Assembly (NCBI RefSeq): GCF_049310905.1
Contig: NZ_JBMEMN010000017.1
Coordinates: forward strand, 1-62,416
Source: Gudongella sp049310905
GTDB lineage: Bacteria > Bacillota > Clostridia > Tissierellales > Tissierellaceae
DNA: 62,416 nt
Direction: 5' to 3'
Part shown: piece after piece, positions 62,339 to 62,416 of the stretch
Numbering within the stretch: position 1 is the stretch's first letter
How the letters are laid out: each line of letters begins with the position of its first letter
Program-made: the position numbers and the translations under genes
Notes under the pieces: generated by a model
What the model was told of the DNA's origin: nothing
The model's database searches: none
What the model saw: only the letters and a program-made list of their open reading frames with translations

Positions 62339-62416
62339 CGATAGTGTAAAGTAGCTTATGAAAAGAAGAACTACAATGAATAGCTACTACTTAGAGGATA
62401 ATATTGAAGTTCAATC
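62339..62416 (+). other. Unresolved end of window
   Basis: The last 78 bases are open in one plus frame from ATG 62358 (KRRTTMNSYYLEDNIEVQ), without a clear ribosome site. Alternatively AGAGGATAATA could serve the TTG near 62404. In Firmicutes dgkA often follows ybeY, but too little is present to identify a gene. Confidence 0.3.

Noticed and set aside
1..62416. Mobile elements, prophage, CRISPR arrays or defence islands
   Set aside because: No transposase, integrase, phage, cas or known defence gene and no regularly spaced repeats were seen; gene order is core-genome throughout.

Overview
The window is a 62.4-kb stretch of low-GC chromosome (about 35-40% G+C by eye) from an anaerobic member of the Clostridia/Tissierellia. 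This rests on a complete Rnf complex in the order CDGEAB, the order of the min, Obg and heat-shock genes, strong AGGAGG-type ribosome binding sites, frequent TTG starts, and selenocysteine machinery. I would guess the Sedimentibacter/Tissierellales neighbourhood, but sequence alone does not prove a genus. No insertion sequence, prophage, CRISPR array or rRNA operon is visible. Nearly every gene is a chromosomal core gene, and coding density is very high.

Layout. 0.2-5.7 kb: polA, coaE, a lytic transglycosylase and an orphan ABC substrate-binding lipoprotein. 5.8 kb: tRNA-Leu(GAG). 6-11 kb: rnfCDGEAB with its own promoter and terminator. 11-21 kb: NusG-II protein, Gx/HepS-like membrane protein, maf, radC, mreBCD, a very large PBP2, and minCDE, together a cell-shape and division block. 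21-25 kb: the TIGR03960/TIGR03936 radical-SAM pair and RNase E/G. 25-30.5 kb: rplU-prp-rpmA, a structured leader, obgE, yhbY, nadD, yqeK, an LCP protein, rsfS and ridA. 30.6-31.9 kb (minus): a D,D-carboxypeptidase. 32-38 kb: comEA, then selD, selA, selB, a response regulator and selC (tRNA-Sec). 37.9-39.1 kb (minus): an AlaX-type editing protein. 39.3-42.7 kb: comEC and holA. 42.7 kb (minus): rpsT. 43.2-46.8 kb: lepB, lepA, hemW. 46.9-51.6 kb: the CIRCE-controlled hrcA-grpE-dnaK-dnaJ operon. 51.7-55.8 kb: prmA, rsmE, mtaB, hinT, rpsU, yqeY. 55.8-62.4 kb: nfeD, floA, an unrecognised gene, phoH, pgpH, ybeY.

How the genes work together. Rnf couples reduced ferredoxin to NAD+ and an ion gradient. 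The Sec cluster is self-contained: SelD makes selenophosphate and is itself a selenoprotein, SelA converts Ser-tRNA-Sec, SelB delivers it, and selC supplies the tRNA. An in-frame UGA at codon 14 of selD, followed by a SECIS-like hairpin, makes the gene look truncated if UGA is read as stop. Prp and L27 form a processing pair: L27 carries the N-terminal extension that Prp removes.

The most interesting signals are the Sec cluster with an embedded response regulator whose phospho-acceptor Asp is Glu; an unassigned structured leader before obgE ending in a terminator-like hairpin; an rplU leader able to switch between pairings at the ribosome binding site; and the absence of sporulation genes from positions where spore-forming Firmicutes carry them. 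I found no clearly new multi-gene defence or mobile system.
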